From Allobosea sp. OK403 (GTDB lineage: Bacteria; Pseudomonadota; Alphaproteobacteria; Rhizobiales; Beijerinckiaceae): a stretch of 64,000 nt of DNA. Location: NCBI RefSeq assembly GCF_900113835.1, contig NZ_FOQV01000007.1, positions 69,501 through 133,500 on the forward strand. The letters run 5' to 3'. Both the position numbers and the translations under genes were made by a program. Position 1 is the first letter of the stretch; every line of letters starts with the position of its first letter. Under the pieces are notes generated by a model. That model saw only the letters and a list, made by a program, of their open reading frames with translations, was not told the DNA's origin and ran no database searches. Below, piece after piece: positions 61,453 to 64,000 of the stretch.

Positions 61453-62511
61453 TCACCGTGCCGCCGCGATCACCTCGCGCCGCCAGCGGTTGTTCCACTG
61501 GTCGCGCACCTTGAGCACGTCGTTCCAATCGAGCCCGATCATGCGGGCGCGGCTTTCCGGCGCGGCGGCGGTGCGGGCGATGGCCTTGGGGTCGATCGCG
61601 GCCTGGGCGTTGGTCGGCGCGTAGAACATGCGCTCGGTGAAGGCCTTCTGTGCGGCTTGCGACAGGGCGTAGTTGACGAAGGCAGCCGCGGCCGCGCGGT
61701 TCTTCGAGCCGGCGGTCAAGTTGATCGTGTTGATCTGGAAGACCGAGCCCTCCGGCGGCAACAAGGCGCCGATCTTGCCGCCGGTCTGGTCAGCATAGAG
61801 CTGCGAGCGCGCATTCCAGCCGGTGGCGACCTTCACCACGCCGTTGAGGATCAGCGAGTAGCCGTCGGGATTGGGCTCGAAAGTGTTCACGGAAGGCGCG
61901 AGTTCGCGCAGCTTCTTGATCGCGCCGTCGATCGATTTGCGATAGTCGCCGCCGGTCATCTTCTCGACCATCGCGGTCAGCGCCAGGCCCTGGATATTGG
62001 GCGGGGCCGAAATGGCGAGCTGGCCCTTGAGGTCAGGCCGCCAGAGATCGGCAAGCGTCGTGAGCGGAGGCTTGAGGTTCTGGGTGTCGTAGACCAGCAC
62101 GAGGTGGTCGAAGGTGACGGCCGGGCCGTATTCGCCGCCGGCCGCCCGCGCCTCGGGCAGGAGCTCGTTCAGCACCGGGAATTCCGCTGGCGTCAGCTTC
62201 TCGAACAGGCCCTCGCTATTGCCGATGCTCGAGGTCGTCACGTCCATGATCGCGACGTCGATCTGCGGGTCGGCCTTCTGGGCGCGCACGCTGCCGACCA
62301 TCTGGGCCGAGGTGCCGCCGGGCGCGAAGTTCACCTTGATGCCGGGAAAGGCCTGCTGGAACGGCTCGATCACGGTCTTGGTGTAGTTGTCCTGGAAGAT
62401 GCCGCTATAGGACATCAGCGTGATCGAGCCGCTGAGGCCCTGCGCTCGGACGATCGCGGGGGCGGCGATGCTGGCAAGGCCGGCCTGGATGACGAGACGC
62501 CGTGTCGGCAT
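61453..62511 (-). CDS. Polyamine-type ABC transporter substrate-binding protein, second system
   Basis: 352 residues. The signal TRRLVIQAGLASIAAPAIVRAQG (residues 3-25) is twin-arginine-like with cleavage after RAQ. The mature part starts SGSITLMSYSGIFQDNYTKTVIEPF, typical of PotD/SBP_bac_8, with YGPAVTFDHLVLVYDTQNLKPP. ATG 62511 has AGGAGGT about 5 bases upstream on the minus strand; the frame to 62568 is extra. It follows the creatininase-like gene by 70 bp. Ligand may be a polyamine, amino acid derivative or gamma-glutamyl compound. Confidence 0.91.
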   Translation of the reverse strand: MPTRRLVIQAGLASIAAPAIVRAQGLSGSITLMSYSGIFQDNYTKTVIEPFQQAFPGIKVNFAPGGTSAQMVGSVRAQKADPQIDVAIMDVTTSSIGNSEGLFEKLTPAEFPVLNELLPEARAAGGEYGPAVTFDHLVLVYDTQNLKPPLTTLADLWRPDLKGQLAISAPPNIQGLALTAMVEKMTGGDYRKSIDGAIKKLRELAPSVNTFEPNPDGYSLILNGVVKVATGWNARSQLYADQTGGKIGALLPPEGSVFQINTINLTAGSKNRAAAAAFVNYALSQAAQKAFTERMFYAPTNAQAAIDPKAIARTAAAPESRARMIGLDWNDVLKVRDQWNNRWRREVIAAAR

Positions 62512-62581
62512 GGGGACACCTCCTGCAGGATTGTTGGCCGGCGGCGCCGATGCGCCGCCGGTCCTCATCGAAAACGGGAGC

Positions 62582-63406
62582 TCAGGCTTCGATCTTGCTG
62601 GCGAAATGCGCGATGAAGCGGGCGCAGATCTCGGTCAGCTTCTCGGTCAGCGCTGCCCCGGTCTCGGCCGAGCACAGCTTGGGATCGCCCTTGGCGACGC
62701 CGAGATTGTAGACCTCGTCATATTCGTTGGGCATCGCCACTTCCGCGCCCTCGAAGCTTGCGGTGCCGAGCCCCGTGAAGGGCAGGTCGAGGATGGGGTC
62801 GCGCTTCAGCGGCTTGCCCTCCGGGATCAAATCCTTGCGGATCAGTTCGGGGAAGAGATGCAGGCCGATCGAGGTCAGCGGGTCGGCGCCATGGCCGGAG
62901 ACGGCAGCTGCCTTCTCGGCGCCGACGATCGAAGGCAACAGGCCGTAGCCGATGCGCCAGAGATAGAGGCTCGGCAGCACGATCTGCTCGCGCAGATAGA
63001 GCTCGCGCGCGACCTCGCCGATCGGCCCGACATTGCCGCCATGGCCGTTGATGACGATGATGCGGGTCAGGCCGTTGCGATGCAGGCTATCGACCATTTC
63101 GGCGATGACGGTGGTCAGCGTCGCCTGCGAGATGGCGATGCCGCCGGTCATCGAGCCGAACCAGTCGGCGCCGCCGAAGGGCAGGACCGGGGCGACGAGC
63201 GTGCGCGTGCCGGCCTTGGTGGCGCGGATGGCGGCGAGCTCGGCGATCTTCTCGGCCAGCAGGTAATCGCCCATCGGCGCATGCGGGCCCTGATCCTCAT
63301 GGCTGCCCATCGGCAGCAGGATCACGGGATTGGTCTTCAGGATCTCGCGGGCTTCGCCGCCGGAGATCGTGCCCATATGGACGAGCGGATCGGTCTTTGC
63401 AGCCAT
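62582..63406 (-). CDS. Creatininase family amidohydrolase
   Basis: 274 residues. Metal motifs of the family: LLPMGSHEDQGPHAPMGDY (Glu, His and Asp of the binuclear site), INGHGGNVGPI, and GADPLTSIGLH-type C-terminal segment with SGHGADP, plus a Glu in AVSGHGA flanks. Enzymes here open cyclic amides or formamides, e.g. creatinine, creatininase-like MftE, or formamidopyrimidines. ATG 63406 is the start. It lies between a DppC-like permease and the second polyamine-type importer, so it probably processes the imported compound. Confidence 0.88.
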   Translation of the reverse strand: MAAKTDPLVHMGTISGGEAREILKTNPVILLPMGSHEDQGPHAPMGDYLLAEKIAELAAIRATKAGTRTLVAPVLPFGGADWFGSMTGGIAISQATLTTVIAEMVDSLHRNGLTRIIVINGHGGNVGPIGEVARELYLREQIVLPSLYLWRIGYGLLPSIVGAEKAAAVSGHGADPLTSIGLHLFPELIRKDLIPEGKPLKRDPILDLPFTGLGTASFEGAEVAMPNEYDEVYNLGVAKGDPKLCSAETGAALTEKLTEICARFIAHFASKIEA

Positions 63407-63454
63407 GGGTCAGGTTCCTGTGTCGAGGCTGGTGGTAAAGAGGTCGCGGCGGGA

Positions 63455-64000
63455 TCAGCGTCCCGACGTGCGTGGATCGACAGCGTCGCGCAGCGCGTCG
63501 CAGAGCAGGTTCATCGCGAGGATCGTCAGCGTCAGCGCGGCGCAGGGCCAGACCAGGAGCAGCGGCGCCTGTTCCATGGTGGCGCGCGCGCCCCGGATCA
63601 TCAGGCCCCATGACGGAGCCGGCGGCACGACGCCGAGACCCAGGAAGGACAGGCCGCTCTCGAGCACCACCGCGGCGGCGACCGCCAGTGACAACTGCAC
63701 CAGGATCGGTCCGGCGATATTGGGCAGCACCGTGCGCAGCAGGATGTACCAGGTGCGCCCGCCGAGCGCGCGCGTCGCCTCGACATAGTCGCGCCCGCGC
63801 ACCGAGAGCACTTCGGAATAGGTCACACGCGCGAAGCCGGGCAGATACAGCACGGAGAGGACGAGGATCAGCGTCGCCGCGCCCGGTCCGAGCAAGGTCA
63901 CCACGAGCAGCGCCAGCAGCACGGGCGGGAAGCACAGGATGATGTCCATGCTGCGCACCGACAGGAAGGCGGCGGTGCCACGCGACCAGCCGCCGATCAG
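63455..64000 (-). CDS. Peptide-type ABC transporter permease (DppC-like), 5' partial
   Basis: The frame stays open to the right window edge; about 181 C-terminal residues are present. It shows the DppC-type EAA loop YVEATRALGGRTWYILLRTVLPN, the SGLSFLGLGVVPPAPSWGLM hallmark, and the C-terminus ALRDAVDPRTSGR. An internal GTG at 63958 is in frame but not the start, since coding continues upstream with GGWSRGTAAFLSVRSMDIIL. It is the downstream member of a second peptide-type system, whose other parts lie outside the window. Confidence 0.9.
   Translation of the reverse strand: MIGGWSRGTAAFLSVRSMDIILCFPPVLLALLVVTLLGPGAATLILVLSVLYLPGFARVTYSEVLSVRGRDYVEATRALGGRTWYILLRTVLPNIAGPILVQLSLAVAAAVVLESGLSFLGLGVVPPAPSWGLMIRGARATMEQAPLLLVWPCAALTLTILAMNLLCDALRDAVDPRTSGR

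Overview
The window is 64 kb of GC-rich, densely coded DNA from a soil-type alphaproteobacterium. Gene content (many ABC importers, D-amino-acid/amine oxidases, HyuAB, LysR regulators) and the style of the intergenic palindromes suggest Hyphomicrobiales, perhaps a Bosea/Bradyrhizobium-like genome. This placement is inference: there is no rRNA or other marker gene. No tRNA, CRISPR array, insertion sequence or prophage was seen. The region is a catabolic and uptake archive for nitrogenous small molecules.

Layout. (1) 1-7556, + strand: a tightly coupled operon of a family-1 sugar ABC importer (binding protein cut by the left edge, two permeases, ATPase), an argininosuccinate-lyase-like protein, a PfkB sugar kinase and a GlmS/NagB-II-type SIS protein. 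It is followed by a bicupin and a two-domain GNAT acetyltransferase. I read this as uptake and breakdown of a sugar-amino-acid conjugate or amino sugar. (2) 9331-15100: a broken GhrA-like dehydrogenase, a short AraC regulator, a class III aminotransferase, an Lrp regulator, a second copy of the two-domain GNAT and a PuuB-like oxidase. (3) 15309-21353, - strand: a polyamine-type ABC operon (ATPase, HAD hydrolase, PuuB-like oxidase, binding protein, two permeases), divergent from a LysR gene. (4) 22854-32138: aldehyde dehydrogenase plus HAD hydrolase, an ArgE-like deacylase, an NTF2-like protein, two paralogous FAD oxidases flanking an amidase and a RidA protein, and an XRE-cupin regulator. (5) 32402-39841, + strand: two tandem peptide-type binding proteins, two DppBC-type permeases with no ATPase, a MOSC protein and a sarcosine-oxidase-like protein. 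(6) 40144-45192, - strand: LysR, hyuA, hyuB. (7) 45332-48629: a metallophosphoesterase and a MarR-MFS-SDR unit. (8) 48761-55227: LysR divergent from a hydrolase-like pseudoenzyme and a MexEF-type RND efflux pair. (9) 55381-64000, - strand: a long operon with a DppC-type permease (cut by the right edge), a creatininase-family amidohydrolase, a complete polyamine-type ABC importer, an RraA/HMG-aldolase-like protein, a gamma-glutamyltransferase and a 2-hydroxyacid dehydrogenase.

How it fits together. Regions 2-5 carry analogues of the E. coli Puu (putrescine) parts: PuuB-like oxidases, an aldehyde dehydrogenase, an omega-aminotransferase and an XRE-cupin regulator. RidA would clear reactive imines made by the five DAO-type oxidases. 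No PuuA-like glutamine synthetase or PuuD is present, so the exact substrates are unknown.

Non-coding signals stand out. Palindromic elements of several families lie between convergent genes (15220, 39923, 48657) and inside operons (1036, 16969, 51963). Putative operators include a MarR pair (46129, 46562), an ATAA-N7-TTAT LysR site upstream of hyuA (44262), a LysR dyad (49735) and an XRE palindrome (32151). Two proteins look like pseudoenzymes: an SDR without its catalytic Ser and Tyr (47937) and an alpha/beta hydrolase without its nucleophile and His (49849).
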